Position numbers and translations under genes: made by a program. Under the pieces are notes generated by a model, which had not been told where the DNA came from, searched no databases, and worked only from the letters and a program-made list of their open reading frames with translations. DNA of 64,000 bases from NCBI RefSeq assembly GCF_025370935.1, contig NC_133482.1:18350756-18414755 (forward strand), read 5' to 3'. This DNA comes from Choristoneura fumiferana (lineage: Eukaryota > Arthropoda > Insecta > Lepidoptera > Tortricidae). Below, piece by piece: positions 43,858-56,508 of the stretch. Each line of letters starts with the position of its first letter. Position 1 is the first letter of the stretch.

Positions 43858-44335
43858 TTAATTATTTTTCATCACACTTGCTCGTAAACAGTGTCGTAAC
43901 ATGCAGGCTACCTTGGTTGCAACCCCCCAAATAGAACCCTCGACCTTAATGTGCTTGTCATGAAGCCCGTGGTCGGTAAATGAGTCATTGCCCGTACTAA
44001 TTTTCATGCCATGAAGCCCAAGGTCGGTCAATGAGTTTGTTACTGCATGGCGTGCTGCTGCTCCGTGCGCGCGCTGCACACGCTCGCCATACACATGGTG
44101 CGGTGGGGGAGTGGGAGGGCGGCGGGGACCTGGCGCTGCCAAGAGCGCAATCAGCGGTATCGGCAATTTTTAATAAAATATTAGTTTTTCTTTTACAAAT
44201 ATACAATTTTACTCGCAAATCTGATGAAAAACATTGTATGTCGCACGGGTGGTACTAGAATTGCGAACATCGATCTAATAGACTCTCGTTCGTAATTCCT
44301 TATTTACCGCCCTTAAGACACAATGTACTAAAAAA
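43858..44335 (-). repeat. Dispersed repeat D, reverse copy
   Basis: Reverse complement of 62030-62420: TTGGTTGCAACCCCCCAAAT, CATGAAGCCCGTGGTCGGTA, CATTGTATGTCGCACGGG and GAACGAGAGTC in reverse. It carries an additional GC-rich central part (GCGCGCGCTGCACACGCTCG, 44068 on). No conserved ORF. Confidence 0.65.
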
Positions 44336-44877
44336 GTAGGTATTGAAATTACACTTATTGCATGCGCAGACCTTGTGCACCTGGGATATGTTTTTGTGTA
44401 AAGTATATATTGTCTAAAAAAAATTGTTTTAGAAAAAATAGTTTCTTATTTGAATGTCAATTGTTGCGTACCTACTGGTAATGGATAAACAAGTGGAGGA
44501 GTAGTCCTGTTCTTAGCTCTAAATAGGATAGGTCTTATTAGATGAATGAAACATCGATCTAGCTCGAGTCGGACTTCTGCACTGAGGGTTCGTATAAATT
44601 AAAAAAGCAAGCAAATACATTTTTCACTTCTCATGCTCTTAAAATGTTACTTTAGTCTCAGCATACCGGGACTAAAGCTCCTTTTTATTCTCTAGGGATT
44701 AAAGTATTTTGTTTAATTTACATTGGGAACCCCTAAACAGCCAACACGGTGTTTGTGAATGGAGGATTTTTAGACGTGGTAACCTCAAAATGACAACTTT
44801 GCAAAAATATAAAAAAAAAATATTTTTGTGAAACACAATTAATGATAACGAATATGAATCTATTCAATTATATGAAT
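44336..44877. other. Non-coding stretch
   Basis: No gene or repeat recognised; AT-rich. Confidence 0.4.
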
Positions 44878-45040
44878 GTTTGTTTTAGGGTCTTGGGTGT
44901 TTAATATGTATTTAAGTAAGTATCCATATCTATTTAATTATATTAATCCGTGGCTTAGTACCCATAACGCAAGCTTTGCTAAGCTTACTTTGGGACTAGG
45001 TCAATTGATGTGAATTGTTTCGTGATATTTATTTATTTTA
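44878..45040 (+). mobile_element. SINE-B body, headless copy
   Basis: TTTAGGGTCTTGGGTGTTTA, AATCCGTGGCTTAGTACCCA, CAAGCTTTGCTAAGCTTACT and GGGACTAGGTCAATTGATGT match the SINE-B 3' body; the tRNA-like part is lacking. Confidence 0.7.
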
Positions 45041-47143
45041 AGAATTAATTCATTTTATTATACATCTCGTGTTATTATGGCTTGTTTTAGTCCCCTGTTG
45101 AACAATCTACTATGAAAGTTCTTACCGTATTTATTGACTTTATTCATAATTACATGTCAACAAAAAGTAGCACTATGTACCTACTGAAATTTTAATTCCC
45201 ACCATTTTTGTATGAAAATGCATTGTAATTTTTTTATCAGTTTTAGCTGTCTTTCTATTGTTAATTTTACGACAGACAGACGAACAATATTAATGACAAA
45301 AATAAGGTTAAATTTGTCACCCTTTGGATAGGGAACCCTAAAACCTAGCTTCTTATAAACATGCATAAATGCAGGAGAAAACAAACACGTTGTAAAAACT
45401 TCGCAACATAGTTGCAACGCCCGTGTCGGATGTTCCGACATGTTTTTGTTATGATTACAAGTTTATATTGTTTTTACATCATTGTATGTACGGAGCGATA
45501 TTATTTATAGGGTTTAATTACTCAAAAGGAAACAGGAACCTTTATAGAAACTTTTTTTTGTATGAGTCAACATTATAACATAATCTAACCAACATAGAAA
45601 AGTTGAAAAACCCTGTACATTAGTTATTTCAAAGTTTAATCTGCATTTTTTTTAAACATAATATAGCTTGATGTACGATCACATTATACTTGTAGCTTGA
45701 AGATTGATGAATGTTAGAGGAAGCGTAGGAAAGTAGCAAGTAGTAGGTCTCTGCCTACCCCGGTTTGAAAGAGGCTTGATTTTATGTATGTTATGTATGT
45801 ATGTATGTCCATATAGTTAAGAACTACTACAAGGACACATGCTTTTATATTGAAAACACCGCATTGAAATTGGTTTATATGTTTGAGCGCTCTACGATGC
45901 CACAAACAGACATATAAACGGAAATTGCGTTGGGGGTTAAAAACGCCTCTCCCCCTCTCCTCTTGGATGTCTATTAAGGGTAGTTGCAGTCTACATCCCG
46001 CCTAAGCTAAAGCTAAGTCTGCCATGCCAAAGGGCTGTATCTCGAAAACTATAATAACAAAAATATAATAGATATATTTTGATGTTTGAGATTGAAACTA
46101 TTTAGTATTCGAATAGTTAAGTTCAAATAACGAAGAACGTAAAAATATACCTCCACGTAATGCTGAGAAAAAGGGTCTTGACCGTGACTGATGGACAGAC
46201 GAACGACGAGTGGTCTTACGTGTCTGTTGTTTTTTATTATTGTATTTTGTTATGTTCAGTGTATTTTTTTTTATGTGGCAATAAATGTCTTTTTATTTTT
46301 TTATTTTTTTTTATAAGGGTTCCGTTTATCTTGAAAAAATACAATAACAATACACCCATTCATTGTAATTATTTATTTTGAAAAAAAATACTGCGAAGTT
46401 TTATGCGTCGCATTTTTCTTGGCAGTGATGGTCTTTCGAAAGCGCTGGTAATTTAAAATAAATACGTGTAAAAGAGCCCATTGCGGCCTACTTACTGGAA
46501 AAATTATTTGAATTTGAATTGACCCTATCCAAATAAAAATGTTCAATCTACTATCCCCTCGAGCTTTTCCAAACAGTGTCGACACTCGACAACAATCGAA
46601 CGTGACTCGTCTCATTAAAGCGAGGGCACTCCAGAAGCAGAGCGCGTAATTAAAAGTTAGCGGCGGGTTGTAAATATGCCGCTATCGGTTTGGCCGCTAA
46701 AACAGTGTTGTCTTACTTAATGCTTCAAAATCATAACGAAACAATTTAATTTTACATTCTGTTGTTTAAAATAATAACGATATGAGTTTTGTTAGAAGAC
46801 AAAAATAATAATAAATAAAAAAATAAAAAGAAGAAAGTAAGTCTAATGGTCTAGAGCTCTATCAAGTTGCTATAATTTAAAGTTCAACAGTTGGGACCCA
46901 TTACCATTCGAAAAACATAGCCCTCCTTCCTTCGGGCAGTCGGGTAATAAAATATTGATTTATACAAGCTTTTACTCAACTTGCAATGTTATAAATATAT
47001 ATAATTGTAGGTATACACAAAAATGAGATGAAGTGTATGTGTTGTAATGGATGGTATGGATGTGTTGTAATCCATCCAGAAGCTTCGTTTAGAAGTCCAG
47101 CTTTTACACTAAATTTTATTTAAATCTGTCCAGCCGTTTTTTG
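45041..47143. other. Non-coding stretch
   Basis: No gene recognised. It includes a GTAT microsatellite (about 45784-45810), a tail-like TATGTGGCAATAAATGTCTT (46273-46292) and short frames without domain. Confidence 0.5.
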
Positions 47144-47335
47144 CACTGTTGTGTTTCGGCGTGGAGAGTAAGACAGCCGGTGAAATTACTAGCACTTGAG
47201 GTATCCCATCTGAGGCCTATAGGTCGGCAACGCATCTGCAATCCCCCTGGTGTTGCAGGTGTCTATGGGCTGTGGTTATCTCTTACCATCAGGAGAACCA
47301 CTTGCTCGTTTTCCATCCAGTCGAATAAAAAAAAA
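47144..47335 (+). mobile_element. SINE-like repeat C, partial copy
   Basis: ACTGTTGTGTTTCGGCGTGG, GAGTAAGACAGCCGGTGAAA and TCTTACCATCAGGAGAACCA, ending in A-runs. The 5' GGACCTTG palindrome is missing. Confidence 0.75.
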
Positions 47336-47540
47336 GCAGGACTACACGAACAAACAAATAAACGAACTGACGCGCCTTTACAACATACTCGATCGACCAG
47401 GGCGATAACGTCCTACTTACCGCCCGCCGCCAGCTTCTGGAGTGCTCTCGCTCTAATGAGACGATTAGCGTTTGATTAATGCAGTGTCGGCGCTCTATGT
47501 TAGGATCGCATTTGGGGAAATTTTAAGATGCGTTCTCATT

Positions 47541-47655
47541 CATCATCATCATCATCAGCCGGAAGACGTCCACTGCTGAACAAAGGCCTCCCCCTTAGGA
47601 AGCCACAATGAACGACAACTCAGCACTTGCATCCACTGATTGCCAGAAACTCGCT
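47541..47655 (-). mobile_element. RTE-type LINE 3' fragment
   Basis: CATCATCATCATCATCAGCC, GAAGACGTCCACTGCTGAAC and ACAATGAACGACAACTCAGC match the 12942-13100 fragment. Confidence 0.8.
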
Positions 47656-47700
47656 AAATCGACAGTTCTTCTTCTTTTTCCTTCTTGTAGGTACTTATAA

Positions 47701-47760
<60 letters not shown>
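47701..47760. repeat. CA microsatellite
   Basis: An almost uninterrupted (CA)n tract of about 55 bp. It gives spurious Thr-His or Cys-Val frames on either strand. Confidence 0.97.
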
Positions 47761-47761
<1 letters not shown>

Positions 47762-48031
47762 GCCTGTGTAGGCAGAGCACACGAAACGTTACCGCTTCGG
47801 AGCCACTTTTAGCAATTTTAGAAAACGGTACTATAGTGACAGGTTGATGTTGATAGCTTGTCGCCTACGATAAAAAATCAGAACTCCAATAAACTAACCG
47901 AAAAATCTAGTCTAGTAGCACTGTGTTAAGTAATTTAGACTTCACCAGTCGGGATCCATTACTGGGAATTTTGAAATGGTTACGATCACATTCACTTCTA
48001 ATTTACGAACTATCATAAACATGCTACAGAT

Positions 48032-48231
48032 GTAGAGCTTGTCTAAACTAAGATTACGCGTGCCTCACTCAACTAAATCAGTTAATTTTGACTAATTAGA
48101 CAGCAAATATTTACATTAACCGCCTGAGTCTAACGGGGATTTAGTTATTGTAAGATTTGCTGTCTTACTAGTCATAATGAACTGATTTAGTTGAGTGAGG
48201 CATGCGTCCTCTTAGCTTAGACAAGCTCTAC
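48032..48231. mobile_element. MITE with long imperfect terminal inverted repeats
   Basis: GTAGAGCTTGTCTAAACTAA on the left pairs with TTAGCTTAGACAAGCTCTAC on the right, and GCCTCACTCAACTAAATCAG pairs exactly with its complement. The arms extend almost to the centre (about 90 bp each). A TA lies at each outer end, as in Tc1/mariner-type MITEs (inference). Confidence 0.82.
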
Positions 48232-48459
48232 GTATGTAGTAGGTAGGCAGTCAAGGACTTCAATTTATGAGCCACCATGGAACCTTTTCAAAGGGAAAGT
48301 CATTAGTATAACAAATGGTTTTCCATCGGGAAAAGTCGGATCTCAGTCGAAATGCGATGTCACCCGAAGTTTCAATCAATTATTATATTAAATTAGTGTC
48401 ATTTTTATATCCATTCATATGTAACTTTATTATTTAGTGTCAAAATTAAAATGTACGAA

Positions 48460-48589
48460 CAAATTGAATCATGGCCCATGGTGGAACCTTTGTGCTACTA
48501 ATGTCATGTTGACATCTCATACTTTTGTCAAGCAAATCATAGTGAAATTGATTATTAAAAGGTTCCACCGTAGGTCATGATTCAATTTG
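48460..48589. mobile_element. MITE with about 32-bp terminal inverted repeats
   Basis: CAAATTGAATCATGGCCCAT on the left pairs with TAGGTCATGATTCAATTTG on the right, with GGTGGAACCTTT/AAAGGTTCCACC inside. No ORF; 130 bp. Confidence 0.78.
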
Positions 48590-48936
48590 CTCGACCGTTC
48601 GGGCAGTGAAACTAACTGGGAGAGCACGAACTTTTCAGATAAAATACGACTGAAAACCATTAAGTACTTAATGCACTATATTTATAAAGCTCTTACTGAT
48701 TTCAAGAAGCACTACATTTCCCCTTTTTCAATGCGAGTTCTTGTTAAGGCGTTCCCATATCGAGTATCGCGGAGTTTGCAGACAAAGACAGACAATGAGC
48801 ATTGTCTCGCGACATCCGACACTCCGACCTAGTTCCGAGCTGCCGTGCTCAGGACTAGCACAAGAGGCTCTCTCTTTGACGCTGTCCTTACGTATATGCC
48901 TAGTGTCGTACCAAACATTGTGGGGCTCAGGCCTGA

Positions 48937-49596
48937 AATATCCGTTTTCCTAAAATGTATTTTTCGCAAAATGTCCGCTTTTCAGAATGGCAACACGTCT
49001 TTTGCATAATGTCAGCTATTTATAATTGCCTGTCTCCGAGAATGACAGCTTTTGTATAATGTTCGCTTTTCAGAAATTGCTTATTCTCAAAATGTCTGCA
49101 ACCTCAAAATATCCGCTTTCTTATAACGTTGGTATTCCAGAAAAGTCTTATTTCCAAAATGTCTCCAATCATTGTCTTGAAATTTCATCAAAATCGGTTC
49201 AGCGGTATTTTATATTAGTATAGATATAGATATTTAGATATTTATAAAAAATACCGCTACCTAATATAAAATACCGCTGAACCGATTTAGATGAAATTTT
49301 AAGACCATGATTGGAGACATTTTGGAAATAAGACTATTCTGGAATGCCAAACATAAATTTATGTTACTTACAGCATAACATTAAGAACATTGATTTGTAA
49401 ATAAAGCAGACATTATAGGAAAACAAACATAACAATACTATAGCCTATTTAAAAAAGTGAACATAACGGGAAAGCAGAAATTATGGTAATGCTAATATTA
49501 TAGGAACAACATTTTGAGTAGACAACTTCCTGAGATTGTACACATTTTAAATAGCAGACATTTTGAGAAAGCTGACAAAATAGAAGTGCTATTTGT
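48937..49596. repeat. Long imperfect palindrome made of degenerate AAAATGTC-type units
   Basis: The two arms of about 280-330 bp face each other. The innermost part pairs best: 49190-49218 (AAAATCGGTTCAGCGGTATT onward) with 49262-49288. Each arm contains repeated AAAATGTCCGCTTTTC / AAAATGTCTGC-like units spaced about 20-30 bp. No ORF of note. It may be a foldback transposon or an inverted pair of a satellite-like element. Confidence 0.8.
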
Positions 49597-50385
49597 TTTG
49601 TTCGAATAGACGGAGACGGTATCACATTTAACCATCAGTTAACACTAATCAATGGATGGTGAAACCGCCCCTAAATCTAAAAAAATCAAAAACCCAACTG
49701 CCTTCGGGGTTTTTTTATTTTTTAAATTGTTTTTTTACTATAGAAACCTATAAATATTTACCTTTGAAAACAACTGGGCTAAAACGAAATTATTAATGAC
49801 TCAAATGCAGTAGGAAGCCAGTCCGCATTTGGCCTGACCTTTTCGTTTACGGACCAAATTAAAACGGCCTAATGTGTACACGTCCGACATTGTGTTGCAT
49901 GCAGGGGAGTCAGGTGATATATTATTAGCTTTTAGGTCAAAGCTGGGTAAGTTTCAGGTCATCTAAACTGGACTTTACTTAAGGGTTTAACCAATAATTT
50001 ATATTATTTTATGGGATAGATTGTGACACCGTCTCTGTTTATTTCGTTCGATTAAACAAAGACGGCATCATGTACAAGGTGTCTTAAAATTAACCCAGAT
50101 TACATTTTCCGCGAGGTTTGTTTCACAGAGAACAAAATGTTTTCCAGGATTTTTTAACAACATTTTTCAGAGAAACGAACACAATCATGTGTTTAAATAT
50201 AAGACATCTTTTATTTTAAAGACCTTGTTTTACATCCCTTTAAAGGTGAAGCCAGACGAATGTAATTTTTTGAGTTGAGACGTGAGAGTCGCGTATTTTC
50301 GATCGCGTAATTTTTGGTTTTATACGGAAGTCCTATTTGTGTACAAAAAGGGACTTTTGTATAAAACCGAATAAGTACAACAGAA
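49597..50385. other. Non-coding stretch
   Basis: AT-rich; no gene recognised. Confidence 0.5.
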
Positions 50386-50712
50386 AGCCGTGGTGGCCTA
50401 GAAGCCGTGGTGGCCTAGTGGTTTGTCCTATCGCCTCGCAAGCAGAGGGTCGTGGGTTCAAACCCCGGCTCGCACCGCTGAGTTTTTCGAAATTCATGTG
50501 CGGAATTACATTTGAAATTTACCACGAGCTTTGCGGTGAAGGAAACAGCGTGAGGAAACCTGCACAAACCTGCGAAGCAATTCAATGGTGCGTGTGAAGT
50601 TCCCAATCCGCACTGGGCCCGCGTGGGAACTATGGCCCAAGCCCTCTTGTTCTGAGAGGAGGCCTGTGCCCAGCAGTGGGACGTATATAGGCTGGGATGA
50701 TGATGATGATGT
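50386..50712 (+). mobile_element. SINE-A with duplicated 5' head
   Basis: GAAAGCCGTGGTGGCCTA is followed directly by GAAGCCGTGGTGGCCTAG and then the normal TGGTTTGTCCTATCGCC and body. The B-box region GGGTTCAAACCCC is at 50455-50467. The 3' hairpin region GCCCAGCAGTGGGACGTATA is intact, and a (GAT)n tail ends the element. The downstream flank is the right half of the 15087-type MITE. I see no target duplication, so the left flank may have been lost. Confidence 0.88.
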
Positions 50713-50760
50713 CAAGCTAAACTCGATTTAAGATGCGAGTTATCCGTTACAATATCATTT
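50713..50760. repeat. Right half of the 15087-type MITE
   Basis: GTCAAGCTAAACTCGATTTA then AGATGCGAGTTATCCG match 15183-15220. The left half is absent, replaced by SINE-A. Confidence 0.65.
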
Positions 50761-51532
50761 AATACGTGACTCACAGCTCAAAAACTTACGCTCGTCTGGA
50801 TATACCCGTACAGAACTATTATTATACTTTTAACTAAGTAAAAATTTGGACATTGTAAAGCTCAGTTTATTGTTAACTACCTGACAGTATGTAATTGTCG
50901 TCAAACCGACAAAAGACTTTCAGTCGACTATATTGATTCGTCGTGTCTCCTTTCAACCCGGCTCGCATTGTTCTGTGCCACAGCCGCGCCACTCGAGCCC
51001 TAAAACGTTGAAATTTAAGAAGTTCCCATAAGCTGGAGTTTGATGCTGAGTGCACCATAAAAGTGCAGTAAAGGGGCATTGTAATGGAGCCACGGGCAAA
51101 GGCTAGGTCTGGGGCCACTCGAATCTCGGGCTAATGGTGCATTGTGAGCGTTAATGGTTGATGGGTTCGACAAGATTTTTGTAGCAGGTTCCGTATAACG
51201 ACAACTAATTGTACCTTAGTTTACTAATAATTAATTGAGCCGATAAACTATGTAAGTATCAGAATAAAAATATGTAAAATTTAATCTACTAATGACAAGT
51301 GAATAATCGCGAAAAAACGATAAAAATATCTACAAATTTTTCTTACTTGTGAGAAATCCAATTTTTTTTATTGGAAAAATTTAATTTATGTTTTAACCAC
51401 TGACTTAAAAAAGGAGGTGTTTTACAAGTTTGACGCCAATGTCTGTCTGTCTAAAGTATTATACCTTTCAAACGGATGGATCGATTTCAATGCGGTTTTT
51501 TTCTTGAAAGAGAGTTTTGCGGTAGTTATTAG
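50761..51532. other. Non-coding flank of copy B
   Basis: No gene recognised. The last 130 bases (CTGACTTAAAAAAGGAGGTG, GGATGGATCGATTTCAATGC) belong to a dispersed repeat that continues into copy B. In copy A the equivalent lies inside the 2957-3396 gap. A relative occurs at 62526-62750. Confidence 0.5.
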
Positions 51533-53792
51533 CAGTGCTTATTAAAAAAAAACCAGTTCATCCGTTTTTGAGATATTGAACTTTGAAATTACAATGTCGG
51601 TGGGGTTATCAAATTTTCTAAGTTGGTTAACTCGAAAAAATAGAAAATTCTTATCTAAATCTTATTAATTATAACGGTACCTAATAATTTTGAGATACGA
51701 AGTATTTACGCTAAATCGGTTCTACATGTGGACACAACGAATATTTAGTTAGATACAAGTATATTTAACTAGATATGTTAGTATGTAATTAGATACATGT
51801 ATAAGAGATGTAAACCTCATCACTTTTAATGAGCTACTGATATTTAATCAATTAATTATAGTACCTATAAGTAATAATACTTATATTGAATGATATCGTC
51901 CCGGATAACACACGTCTTAAATCGAGTTTAGCTCGACATGTTTCGGGCTAATCCGTAGCCCTTCGTTTTCGGAGTAACGCGACTCAGCGGCTGCTGCAAC
52001 ACGCGCACTGCGCGCCGCCGCTCTGCTCGCGCGACTACCCGACGAAACTGACACCGGTGCACAACTACCCGCGTTTTCATCGTCATTTTCGTTATAGCTG
52101 TCAAATGTAGGGTAGCACACAACAAGTAATAGTACTTGCTTAAAATTGTCCAAATAATAACTATTTTTGGATTAGACCGGCACTAAAATAAAAAAGTCAG
52201 TTAGAAAACTACAGACAGCCAGTGAAATTATTAGCACATAGGGTATTTATCTCAGCTCCCCAGGCAAGCAACGCTTCTCTAACTCTGTGGTGCAGCAAGT
52301 ATTCATGAATGATGGTTATGACTCACCATCAGGTTACGGACATGCACCTACTCAACATTAGAAACTTTTCTTTACCATAAGCTGATAGAAAACATCGCAA
52401 GAAAACTTGCACGTACACACCAAGAAAGAAACAATGTATAATAAAGTTTCAAATCCCCACTGAGCCCGCGTGGGAACTAAGACCCAAGCCCTTTAATTTT
52501 GAGAGAAAGCCTACGCCCAGCACTGAGCGCAAATAGACTGAAAGTAGAATTAAAATGAAACAAGTTTAAGTTTCCATTGTCAACGTTATTTATAAGCACG
52601 CTAGAATGCGTTGAAATTGTTTAAAAGACATTATTCTTCCTGTGGCGAGTACTATCTTGCAGCCTTACCACGATCATGCGCAACTGGCGACTCGGATAGC
52701 GTTTTCTCTATTCATTGCGCGGCTGTGATGCTCGTCATGCGGTAGTTACCTGGCAATACACGCAATGAACATAACACAAACATAATAAGCGATACGTTCG
52801 TCTTGCCGTCGGTTACCCGTAGTCGTTAGTTATGATTCCTACAACAAAACAACTGTCAGTTGCATTGCTCCCACAATCAAGATACCGCATTACTTCCCCA
52901 TCAATAGCACGCACAAAAAAGCAACCATCTGTTTGCTTCACACGGAACCCTAAACACTAAACCAATTTACTCGCAACGAATTTGGGGTTTCCTTTTGTTC
53001 CCGTTTAGTGCTCCAAGCGCTTCGGGGCGTTATTATAAGCGGTGTTTTTTTTGTGCCAGAGCACATTCTGCACATTTTTTATTCTGTGTAATAAATAGCG
53101 ATTTCCTAGTGGGAATAAGATAGTATATTATGCACATATTTCATTGTGAATACGGAGAGATGAATTGTATTACTTTTTGTTTCGTAAATAATATTACAGC
53201 GAATTCTCTCGAAAGATCTTGAGTGAATGTTACCTGGGGATATTGGGCGAGACAAAGTAAAGACCTGTCAAGGTGTGAATCAGACCCGCGCGCTGACAAT
53301 CCCTACAAATTTAACTAAAAGCCAGCAAAAGAAGGGCGGTATTTTTTTGTACTCTTTGGCATTTTTCCCAATTTCATAAGTTGACGTAGGTAACAATTAT
53401 AAAACACACTAAAGGACGTCTTAAATCAAAATTAATTCTGTGTACCCCTAACGAGCTATTGCTGGCACTCACGTCCGTCGTCTGTTCGTCTGTCACACAG
53501 TTTATAGCTGAACGAATGGAGCTACAAGGTTACCAAATATATAATCAGTTTTTAAATCCTAATTATTTTGTTGATTGCTGGCACTCACGCCGTCCGTCTG
53601 TTTGTCACACGGTTCTTTGGTTACCAATATATTGCTTTTTTTCTTTGAAATATATAATTATTTTGAAGTCGATTATAATAACTCTACACTTTATACATTT
53701 TGCTTCAGAGCGTACCTTACTTATATTTTGATATACTTAAAATTAGTACACAGCCCTCGGTGCACCAGTCTAACTCGCACATGGCCGCTTTT

Positions 53793-54410
53793 TAGGGTTT
53801 CGCCATGTCTGTCTGTCTGTCTGTCCGTCCGTCCGCGGCTTTGCTCAGGGACTAAAAATGCTAGAAAGCTGTAATTTTGCACGGATGTATATGTAAACTA
53901 TGCCGACAAATTAGTACAATAAAATACTAAAAAAAAATTTTTTCAATGGTACCATAGACGTAATGTGGGGGTGAATTTTTTTTTCTCATCCAACCCTATA
54001 GTGTGGGGTATCGTTGGATAGGTCTTTTAAAATCATTAGGGGTTTGCTAAGACGATTTTTCGATTCATTGATTTTTTTGCGAAATATTCAACTTTAAAGT
54101 GCCAATTGTCATTAAAATCAAGCCCCCCCCCCTCTAAAATCTAAACCGGTGGGTGGAAAAATTTGAAAAAAATCAGAGTGGTGCTTAGTATATCAAAATA
54201 TCAAAGAAAACTATAACGGCTAAGTTTGCTTGAGAATTATTAGTAATTTTACTCTTAAATAGCAGCCTAAAGTATAAAATAGGTATACCTAAACTTGGAA
54301 GATTCCGTATAAAATACGAAATCCTTAGAAAAATATTACTTAATTTTTTCGCAATGGCTACGTTACCCTATTTTCGGCGTGTCCGATACGCTCTTGACCG
54401 GTTTTTCTGT
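53793..54410 (+). repeat. 0.6-kb dispersed repeat E, copy B
   Basis: Counterpart of 5627-6235, with the CTGT/CCGT microsatellite and a C-tract near 54124. Its inverted partner is at 63430-64000. Confidence 0.75.
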
Positions 54411-54602
54411 TCCAAGAGACCACATCCATGATTTATATTATTTTCAAAGTCTTTACTGTACTATGTTACAACTTTTCACCTCGCTACTCTGCTAGTTCTC
54501 TTGTTCTGAGGTCCTAACTGATATTCCCAAGAGTTTCTTGTGACCCGGGAAGAAGTCCCAAGTCCCAGGGTTCCCGCAGGTGTCCCGCATCAATATGCCG
54601 CC

Positions 54603-54770
54603 GTCGTGCGCCGGTGATTAAAGGCATAACTACTTAACTGCGTCGGCGACGGGCGCGGTATTGAAATGTCGTATGTTTAGAAATCCGGTCGTGCGCCGGT
54701 GATTAAAGGCATAACACTTAACTGCGTCGGCGACGGGCGCGGTATTGAAATGTCGTATGTTTAGAAATCG
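54603..54770. repeat. 85-bp tandem duplication specific to copy B
   Basis: The unit GTCGTGCGCCGGTGATTAAA ... GTCGTATGTTTAGAAATC occurs twice in a row (starts 54603 and 54688). Copy A has one unit (about 6427-6508). The second unit lacks one T in the TAACTACTTAAC part. Confidence 0.9.
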
Positions 54771-56308
54771 GCAGGTGTCCACGACTCGGTTTGTTACGAG
54801 TTTGTTACTTTGAGAGTTCCATTGAATCCCATTACTATTATTATTTGAAGGGTCTACGGAAAGAATATGTCTGTCTTTACCTTGGCAACTTTTTGAGTTA
54901 CAGCGGTTTGAAAGTTAGTCATCACGAACAATTACTATGGTTACAATTTCTTTTAAAGTTAAAAAATCTATTTTATATTGTTTTCAGGTTATTTAATTTA
55001 ATGGTGAGGCATTGCATTGCTATTTGCGAGCTCTATATTTTGAGATAAAAGTCTCAAATTAAAAAAAGTGACGACACGCTTTTCCGTGGACTCCTCACTT
55101 TATTCTGTGCCATTGCTGAGAATTTTTGAGGCGATCGTGATTTTGAATGGCTCACGACTGTAACTTCAAGTAGCAACAGAGTTGTAGATTGGACTTTTAT
55201 TTTCTTTTTAGTTTTTTTAAAGCGGTCGGCACAGAAAAACCATTCCGTGCTGCGTGCTATACCTCAACACCACCACTGGACATGAGTACAGACACAAATT
55301 TCTCCTATGTACCACATATCTCAGCTTGTTTGTTTATTAGCGACTAGCGGCATCTATGTTGTAGCTCTCATCGAGAAACTTTCAACACTCCATCGGAACT
55401 AACCGTTCACCCGGACAAGAGATGTCGCTATTAAACAATCAAATTAAGATTGGTTTTTGGAGTCTTTTTGTATTTATTATTTCAACTCCAAATTTTGTTA
55501 CTTTTGTTTATTACAAAATCTTAGTTTTTTGTCATATCAAAGTAAGGCTTTGTGGTGTGCACTAAAGAATAGTTCTGTTGTATTTATTGTACTGTTCCAA
55601 TATACCTACACTATCCTGTGCCCTCGACTTCGTCTGCGTAGAATTCGTTTATCGCTCCCGCGGGAACTATGCAACTTTCAGGGATAAATCGGTTCAGCGG
55701 TTTAGACGTGAAGAGGTAATAAACAGACTTACAAACTTTCGCGTTTGTTTAGTGGGATCGTAGTGTATGACTTTTAAATACTCTCCTACACGCGTGACAG
55801 TACAGTTGCCCAGCTGAGTTGTAAAAGTAAATTCGGCCTAGCCAGCCATATTAGAGCCCACAATAGGCGTCTTAATTCATAGAGGATAGTTTTGTGGGGT
55901 CGCCGTCATCGAAACCCATGAGGAGGACTATATATATATATATAGTGTATGACACGAACGTCAACTAAATATTAGCTTCGGACTGTCCCTTCCTGTGTCC
56001 CTCAGTTCCTGTTCCCGACAGGCCCCGCCCAATCCTTGTTGCAATGCCACTAACATATTTCAAACCACACTATACATATTTATCTAGTGAAGAGATAAAT
56101 TGGTTCTGAACTTGGGGCAATTTACCCCAAAAGGGGTAAAGCTGAAGTTCATGAGGGGTAGCGAATAAGATAAGCAACATAGAACATGCGTGCAAACGTT
56201 GTCGAAAGGAAGCTAAGCTAAAGTTAAGCTTGAACGTAGGTTGAACCTAGCTTATTTTTTTCCGCCATTCGTCTCTATCGCGAGCATGTTCCTGCCACTC
56301 TAACAGTG

Positions 56309-56459
56309 CCCTTAGTGTAAGTTTTCGGTTACAAATTACGTCTCGATCGCGTTCGCGTTAAAATCTCAATTTATATGGAAACACGAACAGCGCTTCTAGC
56401 GGAACGTTTGCGATATTCGTGTTTCTATACGTTCCATACAAATTGAGTTACACTAAGGG
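56309..56459. mobile_element. MITE with CCCTTAGTGTAA termini, copy B
   Basis: Counterpart of 8069-8197, with about 22 extra internal bases (ACACGAACAGCGCTTCTAGC). Those bases look complementary to the flanking ATTCGTGTTT, so the longer form is probably ancestral. Confidence 0.75.
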
Positions 56460-56508
56460 TACAGATATACGTCCAAGTCGTCCCACCATCTCTTCAGCCT
56501 GCCTCTGC

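Noticed and set aside
47595..47812. Overlapping frames with poly Thr-His and poly Cys-Val
   Set aside because: Both arise from the (CA)n microsatellite at 47701-47760.
53459..53874. 90-99 codon frames with repeated SVCLSV segments
   Set aside because: They are translations of the CTGT/CCGT microsatellite in repeat E and its flank.
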